From the NCBI GenBank assembly GCA_965248775.1, contig OZ252150.1:3472001-3536000 (forward strand): 64,000 nt of DNA, read 5' to 3'. The number at the start of each line of letters is the position of its first letter. Positions within the stretch are counted from its first letter, which is position 1. A model generated the notes under the pieces. The model saw nothing but the letters and a program-made list of their open reading frames with translations. It was not told where the DNA came from and searched no databases. This DNA comes from JBHHUI01 sp965248775 (GTDB taxonomy: Bacteria; Chloroflexota; Anaerolineae; Anaerolineales; JBHHUI01). The position numbers and the translations under genes are program-made. This document shows positions 45,441 to 53,886 of the stretch, one piece after another.

Positions 45441-46895
45441 TACTACAGTTGTAGATAAATGAGTGATGCACCACGACGTTTGTAATGATAGAACCTGGCG
45501 ACGGCCTGATGATGGCGACGCCAATGCGACCAGGCGAGGATCTCCTGCGCGGTCTGCTGCACGCGCAACACTAGACGCCAGAGCAATCGCCGGATTTCGG
45601 CCACACTCAACCGCACGAGAGGCCGCGGCGGTGCTTGAACGCCGCAAGACTGTTGCGCGTCGCTGACAACAACGCCCCCTTTTTCAGCGCTTCGTGGCTT
45701 GGCGTGGTCGTTCGTATCGCGGCCAGATAAGCATGCGCCCACATCGCCAGAGTGGTATGGCGATACCAACCGGTCCAACTGCGCACTTCATATTGATCCA
45801 ATCCGACTTCACCCTTGGCAGCCTCGAAGGTCACTTCAATCGCCCAACGGCTGCCGGCCACGCGCACCATGTCTTCCAGCGTGGTTTCCTGTGGCGCGAA
45901 GACCACGAAGGCTGTCAGTTCATGCAGGTCTTCGATTTTGCGCCGTATCAGCAGCCAGCGCCCCCAGCTCGCTTGCATGGGTGGGTTGAGCGGCAGCAGA
46001 TGCCAGTCGTATCCGCGTGGACCTTTGGCCCCAGCGCCGGCGCTCAGTCGTATCCAATCTTCGGCAGGCAAGGTGGCCAGCACTTGCTTGACGCGGTGCT
46101 GTTTGAAACCAATCCAGACGTACTCCTTGCCCGAAACGGCCAGCGCGTAGGCCCGTTCTCGCTCTTCCAGCCACAGACGCAGGCGGCGGTCGTCGCCATA
46201 GACAGAGTCGCCCGTCACCCACGCCGCCGGCAGGCCGGTGTCCAGCGCCCGCGCCAGCATCTGCCGCGCCAGCGCTGGTTTGGTCGCAAACGCGCGGTCC
46301 GCGGGGATACCGACACTCGCACAGCGCACCGGGTCGTTGGTCCACTCCTTGGGCAAGTAAAGTTCGCGGTCAATCAAGGTGTGCCCCGCGCCACCCGCAT
46401 ACGCCAGGAAGACCCCGACCTGAGAGTTCTCGACGCGCCCGGCAGTGCCGCTGTACTGCCGGGCGACACCTGCGGAGTGACGACCCTTCTTGACGAACCC
46501 CGTTTCGTCGACGATCAGGACCGCTGTGGCATCGCTCAGATAATCGCGCACATATTGTTGCAGGTCATCGCGCACCTGGTCGGCGTCCCACAGCGCCCGC
46601 CCGAGCAGATGTTGCAGGCCGTAGGGCGTCGGCTGTCCGAGCGCCTCCGCCAGCTGCCAGCTGTGCTTGCGCTCTGCATTGCTCAGCAACCCGCGCAAAT
46701 AGCCCAGCGCTTGCTCCCGCGCTTCCGCCCGGGCGAACCGCGCGCCAATGCGTTGTGCGACTTCCAGCAGTGCATCGGCCCAGCCCTGCACGACGGCCAG
46801 ATCGGTTATGCCATTATCAACACGTCCGTTTGTCATTGGTATCTTCGCCCCCTTGTCGGAGCCAAACGATACCACATTTATCTACAACTGTAGTA
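45441..46895 (-). mobile_element. IS701 family insertion sequence
   Basis: 1455 bp. Terminal repeats TACTACAGTTGTAGATAAAT and complement (perfect over 20 bases). Flanks CTAG (45437-45440) and TTAG (46896-46899), the YTAR target typical of IS701, with one base differing. Confidence 0.87.
45607..46836 (-). CDS. IS701 family transposase, C-terminus frameshifted
   Basis: From the ATG at 46836 (AAGGGGGCG upstream). 'RAEAREQALGYLRGLLSNAERK' and 'AVLIVDETGFVKKGRHSAGVARQ' (first Asp) are family hallmarks. They are followed by 'AAWVTGDSVYGDDRRLR' (second Asp) and 'SRWAIEVTFEAAKGEVGLDQYE' (Glu). The frame ends at 45607. The family's C-terminal segment ('VRLSVAEIRRLLWRLVL') continues in another frame down to about 45465, so a frameshift near 45630 has changed the last about 50 residues. 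The catalytic core is complete, but activity is uncertain. Confidence 0.8.
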   Translation of the reverse strand: MTNGRVDNGITDLAVVQGWADALLEVAQRIGARFARAEAREQALGYLRGLLSNAERKHSWQLAEALGQPTPYGLQHLLGRALWDADQVRDDLQQYVRDYLSDATAVLIVDETGFVKKGRHSAGVARQYSGTAGRVENSQVGVFLAYAGGAGHTLIDRELYLPKEWTNDPVRCASVGIPADRAFATKPALARQMLARALDTGLPAAWVTGDSVYGDDRRLRLWLEERERAYALAVSGKEYVWIGFKQHRVKQVLATLPAEDWIRLSAGAGAKGPRGYDWHLLPLNPPMQASWGRWLLIRRKIEDLHELTAFVVFAPQETTLEDMVRVAGSRWAIEVTFEAAKGEVGLDQYEVRSWTGWYRHTTLAMWAHAYLAAIRTTTPSHEALKKGALLSATRNSLAAFKHRRGLSCG

Positions 46896-48244
46896 TTAGG
46901 ACAGTTAAGACGAAGGCATCTACATATTCCTGTCGACCTAGTGCCTCGCGATCCCAATACCTATCTGACCTGGAGGCGGTCCACATGATTGCAGCCAGGG
47001 TGACAAAAAATGCTGAAAGGGGCAACCCCAACCAGGTCAAGCCATTTAGACGAATATATCCAGTCAAAGCCGGTTCATCAGTTGGAGGTTGATACGCAAG
47101 AAAACTGAACGTGTAGGCCAGAATCAGCCCAAGCGATACTAGAAGCAGCAGAGAAAATGCGAAATAAAAAGGACGCTTGATTCTGGTGGAGATAGTTTTG
47201 AAATCTTTGGATTGTATGTAGTCGACATCTCGATACAGCGGAAGGACTATAAAATAAAAACCGATGATCGAAAATAGAACGCCCATGCCGAAACTTGAGG
47301 CGTAGCGCCACCCAGGTATTTCAATTGCTTCTTCATCGGCAATGGGGCAGGGGCTGTCTGGAAGTGTTCTGAAAACGAGGTCAAGTAGTGTATAGCTCGA
47401 ATCATTTGTACATGTCTCTGCCAGCGGAGCGATACTGGCGACTTCGTCTTCGTTGTCGGCCTGAACGCTTTGGCCTTCCACAGTCTGTTCATCAGGCTCC
47501 TGGGATGCAGCAAGATTATTTAGAAGGAGAGCGGGAGCAAGAGAAGCGGTGACGAAATAGTGGAAAGAGGCAATGGCAACAAGCACGAGCAAGAATGTAA
47601 CGATCATGACCCCCATGCCGGAAAGAATGGCGCCGTATGCGCGTAGCATATCTCGTGTTACGAGACCCTGGCGTGGGGTGAGAAAATCGCCTTCTTGCCG
47701 CATATGACCAAGTTGGTTATTTATCCCCTTTTTATCTGACACGGATTTATATAGCTCAGCGTCATCGTCCGGGTTTTCCGGCCCCAGCGTTTCTGTACTC
47801 TTTGGATCGAAAACCTTGACTTCCGGATTGAAAGGAAATTTTTTCCAATGAGTGTTGAAAAGGGCATCCTTCTTTTCTGATTTTTTGGAGAGCAACGTGG
47901 TTAATGCAGCAGCGGTGAAACCGCCGCCTGATACACTGGCCAGATAGTCCACCCAGGGCAAGATGCCCGCCTTCGACAAAGCTTGAACAATACCAAGATT
48001 GAAGGCCATCGCGCGCATGCCGCCGCCCGAGAAGGTTAATCCCACGGTGTCATCTTCTTTTCTCTGATCATCGAGCAACAGCTTATATTTATTCCAATCT
48101 GGATCTTTCTCGCTCTTATTTTCGTTCGTCAATAATTGACGGTGCTCTTTGAGTGCCTGCTCTCGCCGAGTTGAGATGTACTCCAATTCATTTTTGATTA
48201 CTATGTCTTCGAAACTCTCCACGGACACGTAAGCATCCGAATTG

Positions 48245-49603
48245 TTAGTCGTCATTAATCGTCTCCCGAATCTGTTCCAAAGAGGGTAAAGATTGGACGC
48301 GAGTTTGGATCATCTCCCACAGAATGGAGATGATGAGTGCGGGTAGTGCCACAATCAGAGCTCCCCATTTCAATAGCGTGAAAATAAATGCTGCCCCTAT
48401 GGCAAACGTAGAGAGAACTAGGCCTTCTTTTCCAACAAAGGCACTTCCCAACATTAGAACGTGAATTGTGTTTTCGACATAATCAGCGCTTGCAGCAATC
48501 AAGGGCAGGGCTACCACAATTGTTGCAACTTTCTGACCGGCCCACTTCGTCAGCATCAGAATTATGCTGATAAGAAATCCCGCATAAACAACCGGAAATA
48601 CAAAATCGATATTGATCAGAAATCCGCGATATAACTTGGCAACCTGATCTAGAGCAAGGGCATTCTTTGGTGCTGCATATGCCGCCTGTTCGGAAGCACT
48701 GCGCGCTACTTCATCATACACACCATTCTCTGCTACAACTCGTTCGATCCATTTCTCGACAATCGCCACGGATGTTTCGCTTGTGGCCGAAAGCTGCAAT
48801 TTGAAGTGTCCTACCTCGGGTTCCTTATCTTCTGGATCCGCCGCGTCATTTTGCGTAGACGCAGCAAATGGCGTCACGGGACATGGGACGTTTGTAAACC
48901 GACACGACGCATAAGGGAATAAGTACGCGTTAAATATCGCAAACAGTATTCCGAATGCAATCAAAGCGACCAGATAGTGTTGTTTATGATTAAGAAGGAA
49001 CGTGCTCGCCAGACTCACGAATGAGAGTATTGAAACTAAGAACAGAATCCATTTAAGGACCGTCAGGGCGAATGCGATAGTAAACACCGGGGCTATGAGT
49101 CCAATCAGATCGCTGTCGCCAGACAAGCGTACGCCGCCTACCATGAAGTAGTGCAGCAAGTTTTCCAAGACATCTGCGAGCCCAAAACCAATTGGGATAA
49201 TTAGCAACTTTTTGCCTGCCTTGAAACCAGCAAGTGAAACGAAGAGTCTGTATCCGAACCAAAGTGCTATAGCGATTACAACCGCGAAGAAGCTGTCGGC
49301 TGTTAAAAAGTCTTGATAGTTTGAGACAACGCGCTGCAAAGCAGCTTCTTTGTCAACGATACTCTCCTGCTCTGCCACGTATTCAAGCCAGCTTGAGAGG
49401 ATGTCGTAAGATTGTTGCGCCGACATGGAGAAGCCGAGGTCGCTATGTGGGCGCCCCATAGCCGGCGCGAACGTCCCATCGAAGTCTGGGGATATACGCT
49501 GGACGAAAAATATCAATACAGCTATAGATAAGACTGCGCCAAGTATTTCCACGCCATGTTTTCTCAGAAAGGCAGAGATTTCGTTTGGCATCTGGCTGTT
49601 CAC
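48245..49603 (-). CDS. Polytopic membrane protein, partner of the patatin-like gene
   Basis: 452 residues with about ten hydrophobic segments in two similar halves separated by a soluble loop. Each half contains the same motif in a membrane segment: 'GLADVLENLLHYFMVGG' and 'ASADYVENTIHVLMLGS' (A-D-x2-E-N-x2-H). That suggests an internal duplication with charged intramembrane residues. I recognise no named family. Its stop overlaps the start of the patatin gene by 11 bases, indicating translational coupling and a joint function at the membrane. The promoter is presumably in the 275-base gap before 49880. Confidence 0.65.
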   Translation of the reverse strand: MNSQMPNEISAFLRKHGVEILGAVLSIAVLIFFVQRISPDFDGTFAPAMGRPHSDLGFSMSAQQSYDILSSWLEYVAEQESIVDKEAALQRVVSNYQDFLTADSFFAVVIAIALWFGYRLFVSLAGFKAGKKLLIIPIGFGLADVLENLLHYFMVGGVRLSGDSDLIGLIAPVFTIAFALTVLKWILFLVSILSFVSLASTFLLNHKQHYLVALIAFGILFAIFNAYLFPYASCRFTNVPCPVTPFAASTQNDAADPEDKEPEVGHFKLQLSATSETSVAIVEKWIERVVAENGVYDEVARSASEQAAYAAPKNALALDQVAKLYRGFLINIDFVFPVVYAGFLISIILMLTKWAGQKVATIVVALPLIAASADYVENTIHVLMLGSAFVGKEGLVLSTFAIGAAFIFTLLKWGALIVALPALIISILWEMIQTRVQSLPSLEQIRETINDD

Positions 49604-49879
49604 CTCTCTTCCTGGCTATCTAAATTTCGGCGCCCTGATCTGGCATATGAGACATGTAGTCTCGGTAGCTTCATTGTGGGTTTTGTTATCGGAGACAAAC
49701 TTATAATCAATTCTTCTTTATTGCAGTCCGTGAATTTTGCGGCTAACTCCACCGCTATGGTCGATCTGGGCTAGAAATAATATAACTCTATACGGCGAGC
49801 TGCGCAAATTTTAATGTGTGATCGGGAAAGAAAAGACCAGATGATTGAGCTAGAATCGGCACATGTATAAACGAGCACT

Positions 49880-50353
49880 ATGGACCTTACATCGTTGCCT
49901 ATTACCAACCGCGCGACAGTCAAAGAAGAATATCTGGATCTGATGGGACACATGAACGTTGCGTGGTACACGTATTTGTTCGATCAGGCAACCTGGCCGC
50001 TCTTTGCAATGATGGGAATGGATGTCTCGTACTACGAGAGAAACATGGCGGGCAACGCTGCGCTGGAACAGCACACGCGCTATTTGGCGGAACTACAGTT
50101 GGGAATTCCTGTCATAGTACGAAGTCGGGTGCTGGGTCGTTCGGCGAAACTTACTCATTTCATGCATTTTATGGTGAATGAAGTTTCCGGAGTTTTGGCT
50201 GCTACAACGGAATTAATCGGCATCCATCTTGATCGAGTAGAGCGGCGTTCCGCGCCCATACCGGCTGCGATTAGTGCGCAGGTTGATCGGGTAATCGCCG
50301 AGCATCAGGCACTCGAATGGGATGCGCCTGTTTGCGGTTTGATGAAGCCTTAA
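49880..50353 (+). CDS. Hotdog-fold acyl-CoA thioesterase family protein
   Basis: 157 residues with the 4HBT signature 'EEYLDLMGHMNVAWYTYLFDQA', where Asp and His-Met-Asn mark the active-site helix entry. 'LEQHTRYLAELQLGIPVIVRSRV' is the second strand block. It is the right size for a single hotdog monomer. It probably hydrolyses acyl-CoA; the substrate is unknown. Divergent from the membrane-protein/patatin operon; the exoprotein gene follows after about 50 bases. Confidence 0.82.
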   Translation: MDLTSLPITNRATVKEEYLDLMGHMNVAWYTYLFDQATWPLFAMMGMDVSYYERNMAGNAALEQHTRYLAELQLGIPVIVRSRVLGRSAKLTHFMHFMVNEVSGVLAATTELIGIHLDRVERRSAPIPAAISAQVDRVIAEHQALEWDAPVCGLMKP

Positions 50354-50404
50354 TATCATCAGGAGATAGATTCGTTGCCATGATTAATTTGTTTGGGGAA
50401 GAAT

Positions 50405-52285
50405 ATGTTTAATATCCAAAAGATTGTCCGCGTTCTGCTGATCACAATAATGGCTGCAATGGCCTTAGGCATCCCCGGAGCAGCACGCGCCTGTTGTCCA
50501 GACACAGTCGAAGGTCTCTGGTCGGGTCAATACTTTGCGAACACGACACTGACAGGCACGCCGGTACTGACACGCATAGACAGCAACATTAATTTTGAGT
50601 GGGGTGTCGGTGCACCTGCGACGGGTCTCCCTGTTGATGGCTTCGGTGTTCGATGGACACGGGATGTATTCTTCGCCGCAGGCTTATACGATTTCGTTGT
50701 TGTTGCGGATGATGGTACGCGAGTGCAGATCGGTGACCGGCTCGTGATCGACAACTGGCGTGACATGCAGGGGCAGCCAATTGTGCAGCGTGTGTTCGTG
50801 CCGGGCGGCTATCAACGCGTGACGGTGGAATATTTCGAGGGACAGGGTGGCGCCAAGATGCAGTTCTTCTGGGCTTTTGTGCGCGGTGGCTGGCTCGGTG
50901 AATACTGGGACAACACATCTCTTTCCGGTGATCCAATCGTTAGCAGTAACGATCCAAACTACATTAACTATGCAGAGGGAGTCGGCTGGCCACCCACCGG
51001 GGTTCCAACGGACAGCTTCTCCGTACGCTGGCTCAAATCGGAATGGTTCCCGGCCGGAACCTATGTGTTCAAAGCAGAAACAGATACCGGACTACGCATG
51101 TGGGTAGATAGCGCGCTGGTTATCAATCGCTTCGACGATACGGCTGACAAAGGCGTGTTGACTGCGACCGTTACGCTTACAGAAGGCGTGCACGATCTGC
51201 GCGTGGATTACTTTCAGAATGGCGGCATCGCGCGCGTAAACGTCTGGTGGGAGCTGCAATCCCTGCTCCCCGAATGGACGGCCTATTATTACAACAATCC
51301 GCATCGCTTCGGCGGGCCGGTATTTGTACAATCCGAACTGTCACCCGTATTCAACGCTGGGATTTTCTCGCCCGCGTTCGGCGTGAACCACAACGAATTT
51401 TCGGCGCGCTGGATGAAGAACGCTGCATTTGCTGTTGGGAGCTATCGTTTTGGTGTGGTCAGCGACGATGGCGTGGCGATCTTCGTCGCGGGCAATCCGG
51501 TGCTAAATGCGCTCGTTGAACAGAATGCTACGTTTCACCAAAGTGATCCGATTGCGATTACAGCCGGTACGCATCTCGTCACTGTGGATTATTTTGAGAT
51601 GTGGGACAACGCGCAGCTCAAAGTTTGGTGGGCGCAGGCGCCTGCTACCGGCGCAACAGCCGTATCCGACGAATCCAGTGGCAGCGTGATCCGTACTGGG
51701 AGTGCAAGTGCGTGGCAGTCGCAAAGCAGCGGCTACGGCGGGCATAGTTATTATCTGAACAATGTAACCAGCGCTGCAACGGCGTCAGCCGAGTGGCATA
51801 TGGCGTTGCCGGACGCGGGACAATACGAAGTGCTCGTTTATATTCCAGGCGCGAATGCCACAACGCGCGCAGCGCAGTATTCAATTGAGCACAATGGCGC
51901 AATCGACCAAGTAACGCTCAATCAGTCTCAGTTTCTCAACCAGTGGGTTAGCCTTGGAACATTTCAGTTCAGCGGCTCTGGTGCAGAAGTAGTGAGCATG
52001 AACAATGCGACAGGAGAGGCAAGCGGGCTGCGCACTGTGGCAATCGATGAATTGTCCTTCCGGGCACAAGGAGAAAGCCTCCCGGATTCGACAAGTGTTG
52101 CCGTGGTCTCGACAACCCCGTCAACCACCACAGCTGCGACTGGACAGTATGTCGTACAAGCCGGGGATACGTTCTACCGAATTGCGCGAAGTTTCGGTGT
52201 GAACGTAAGCCTTCTTATTGCTGCCAACCCACAGGTGCCCGCGCCAAACTTTCTCAGGGTGGGCGAAGTCCTAACCATTCCATAG
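50405..52285 (+). CDS. Secreted PA14-repeat protein with golvesin-like and LysM domains
   Basis: 626 residues from the ATG at 50405 (GGGGAAG upstream). A signal peptide ends near 'GAARA'. Three PA14-type domains follow (about residues 35-155, 165-290 and 295-415). Each has 'F/V-S-V-R-W' strand patterns, 'G-Y/R-F-x-V-x-S/A-D-D-G' and a closing 'V-x-Y-F-E/Q'. A golvesin/xanthan-lyase-like beta domain (about 420-560) and a Thr/Ser linker come next, then one LysM domain at the C-terminus ('YVVQAGDTFYRIARSFGV'). It is an adhesin or cell-envelope carbohydrate-binding protein held by LysM. There is no catalytic motif. Confidence 0.85.
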   Translation: MFNIQKIVRVLLITIMAAMALGIPGAARACCPDTVEGLWSGQYFANTTLTGTPVLTRIDSNINFEWGVGAPATGLPVDGFGVRWTRDVFFAAGLYDFVVVADDGTRVQIGDRLVIDNWRDMQGQPIVQRVFVPGGYQRVTVEYFEGQGGAKMQFFWAFVRGGWLGEYWDNTSLSGDPIVSSNDPNYINYAEGVGWPPTGVPTDSFSVRWLKSEWFPAGTYVFKAETDTGLRMWVDSALVINRFDDTADKGVLTATVTLTEGVHDLRVDYFQNGGIARVNVWWELQSLLPEWTAYYYNNPHRFGGPVFVQSELSPVFNAGIFSPAFGVNHNEFSARWMKNAAFAVGSYRFGVVSDDGVAIFVAGNPVLNALVEQNATFHQSDPIAITAGTHLVTVDYFEMWDNAQLKVWWAQAPATGATAVSDESSGSVIRTGSASAWQSQSSGYGGHSYYLNNVTSAATASAEWHMALPDAGQYEVLVYIPGANATTRAAQYSIEHNGAIDQVTLNQSQFLNQWVSLGTFQFSGSGAEVVSMNNATGEASGLRTVAIDELSFRAQGESLPDSTSVAVVSTTPSTTTAATGQYVVQAGDTFYRIARSFGVNVSLLIAANPQVPAPNFLRVGEVLTIP

Positions 52286-52505
52286 GCTGGCTCACTCCAA
52301 CCCGTGGCCTTCGTGCCCGGCTTTCTACGCGTGCCTCGACGTCCCCAGGGACGGATTAGGTATTTCTAAACAGTAGAGATCAACATTACGACTAAGTACA
52401 ACCAGAAAAGACATGTTGGTTTGAGTCGATGATGGAGAGCACGTGGTCGAGTTGGTGGCTATCTACGCTAATTAATATGGCGAAACGCAAATACGAGAGT
52501 CTTCA

Positions 52506-52745
52506 GTGATATCAACGTTTACTGAAAGCACAGTTGAAGCAATGTCGAATGCAGTCTGGTCAGAATGGCTGGGTGCTACAACAGTTGTACTATTGATTGT
52601 ACTGTTGATAATAAAGGGTGTGATTTCCGGCCTATCGGCTCGCTGGACAAGGCTGCTTAACCGAGCGCTCAATATTGTAATCATTCCCCTCATCATTGCT
52701 TCAGCTTTTTCGTGGCTACTGAGTCTAAGGGTGTATATACCGTAA
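52506..52745 (+). CDS. Small two-helix membrane protein
   Basis: 79 residues from a GTG, or 67 from the ATG at 52542. Two membrane helices ('TTVVLLIVLLIIKGVI' and 'ALNIVIIPLIIASAFSWLL') are separated by a basic loop. I recall similar small proteins in other Chloroflexota genomes but can assign no function. The 220 bases before it, after the exoprotein, hold no gene that I can see. Confidence 0.5.
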   Translation: MISTFTESTVEAMSNAVWSEWLGATTVVLLIVLLIIKGVISGLSARWTRLLNRALNIVIIPLIIASAFSWLLSLRVYIP

Positions 52746-52760
52746 ATCCGTCATTGACGC

Positions 52761-53636
52761 TCAACTAAATGTGACGAAGGGCATAAACAGATATAGTGTG
52801 ATGTTCAGCAGCCCATGGGATAGCGCTACGCCAATAATAGATTGGGTTCGATTTACTATTCCGGAAAAGAATAGAGCCACCCCGAAAATAAATAGGAGCA
52901 ACACAACTGAGCGGTAACCGACGAATAGCACAGCATAAGCCAATGCAGCGACGATTGTTCCGACTGGAAGGACTGTAACTAACTGTTTTCTACCTAAAAC
53001 TGGAACTAGTTGATTGACTGTTATTGTTCCTAGCTGACCCAGGTTTTCGCGCAGGGTGCTCAAAACTAGACCCCTAAACACAAATTCCTCTACAAAGCCG
53101 GTGCAGATTAAAATGACTAATGCCGCCGGCCATAGGTCTGGCAGGGAAAAATGATCGAAAAGTGGCTGCGGTCGGATCAGCGGATAGGCAGCCACCCCAA
53201 ATGCAATCCCTGAGAGGCCAATCCCAAGCTGTAGATACATTCCGCGGAAATGCAGACCAATTTCTGCGAATGTATATCCAAGCAAATCTTTGGCGAGCAA
53301 GGCAGCCACGAACAATGGGGCTGCGATTAATACGTAGCGATATAGAATCGGCATGCCTGCAAGCGGCAATGTCACACTCAAGATACGCACCAGCGGCACA
53401 AATAGCAAAGTCAGTATGAAGCGATGTGTCAGCGAATACGTTTCGGGAGCCCGCTGCCATTGTCGCGCCACATGCACCAGTAAGAGAATCAGAACACAAC
53501 TATGCGCTACCGTGCCGAGTAACGGATTCCAAAATGTGAAGCTCAATTCTGCCAGGAGGAACGCACCGAGATAACCAACAATGACGCGCAGATTATTTGG
53601 AAGGAGAAACGAAACGAAGGAGCTAGTGGCAAACAT
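52761..53636 (-). CDS. CPBP family intramembrane glutamic protease (CAAX/Abi type)
   Basis: 291 residues, about eight membrane segments. The diagnostic motif 'TGFVEEFVFRGLVLSTLRE' (E-E-x3-R) is near residue 180, and the third motif 'IIGVALSHGLLNITLYLF' supplies the His. These are membrane-embedded glutamic proteases related to Rce1; bacterial members act in bacteriocin self-immunity or surface-protein processing. It is downstream of, and on the same strand as, the polysaccharide genes but separated from them by the split small membrane-protein gene. Confidence 0.85.
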   Translation of the reverse strand: MFATSSFVSFLLPNNLRVIVGYLGAFLLAELSFTFWNPLLGTVAHSCVLILLLVHVARQWQRAPETYSLTHRFILTLLFVPLVRILSVTLPLAGMPILYRYVLIAAPLFVAALLAKDLLGYTFAEIGLHFRGMYLQLGIGLSGIAFGVAAYPLIRPQPLFDHFSLPDLWPAALVILICTGFVEEFVFRGLVLSTLRENLGQLGTITVNQLVPVLGRKQLVTVLPVGTIVAALAYAVLFVGYRSVVLLLFIFGVALFFSGIVNRTQSIIGVALSHGLLNITLYLFMPFVTFS

Positions 53637-53886
53637 CAGGTGCAGGCTAACGTATGTTAACTGGAATGGCCTTAGTGCCTAGTTTGCAGCCAGTCTAATT
53701 TATGGCGAAGATCGCGAATGAACTCCACGGCCACGCCAGTAAGACTGATGAGAACCAGTGTAAGAAGACCGAGGAATGGCGACCATGTCTTTGTAAATAG
53801 CATCGCTAAGGCCACCAGCAGATCGATTCCGATGCTTAACGCAATCGCTAGAGTCCATGCAATCGCTCGATCGGGTATATTTAATA

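Larger units (their letters stand above)
43512..48255 (-). pseudogene. Large patatin-like phospholipase with internal membrane region, split by IS701
   Basis: Codons 1-452 (48255-46900) hold the patatin start: 'GLTFSGGGMRAMAF' (oxyanion loop, near residue 78) and 'YLASVSGGGF' (nucleophile Ser near 109), then membrane segments. After the IS (45441-46895) the frame continues from 45440: more membrane segments, 'YHLVICAMSLLG', 'VNIADGGHTRDN' (catalytic Asp near 847 of the joined protein) and a charged coiled-coil tail. Joining at CTA gives 1094 residues. The Ser and Asp of the dyad are about 740 residues apart. It overlaps the end of the upstream membrane-protein gene by 11 bases. Not functional as split. 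Confidence 0.8.

Noticed and set aside
45441..45647. N-terminal extension of the patatin C-terminal frame
   Set aside because: These codons are antisense to the IS701 transposase end; the host gene resumes at 45440.
45694..46893. 399-residue open frame on the plus strand
   Set aside because: Antisense shadow of the IS701 transposase, without motifs or a ribosome binding site.
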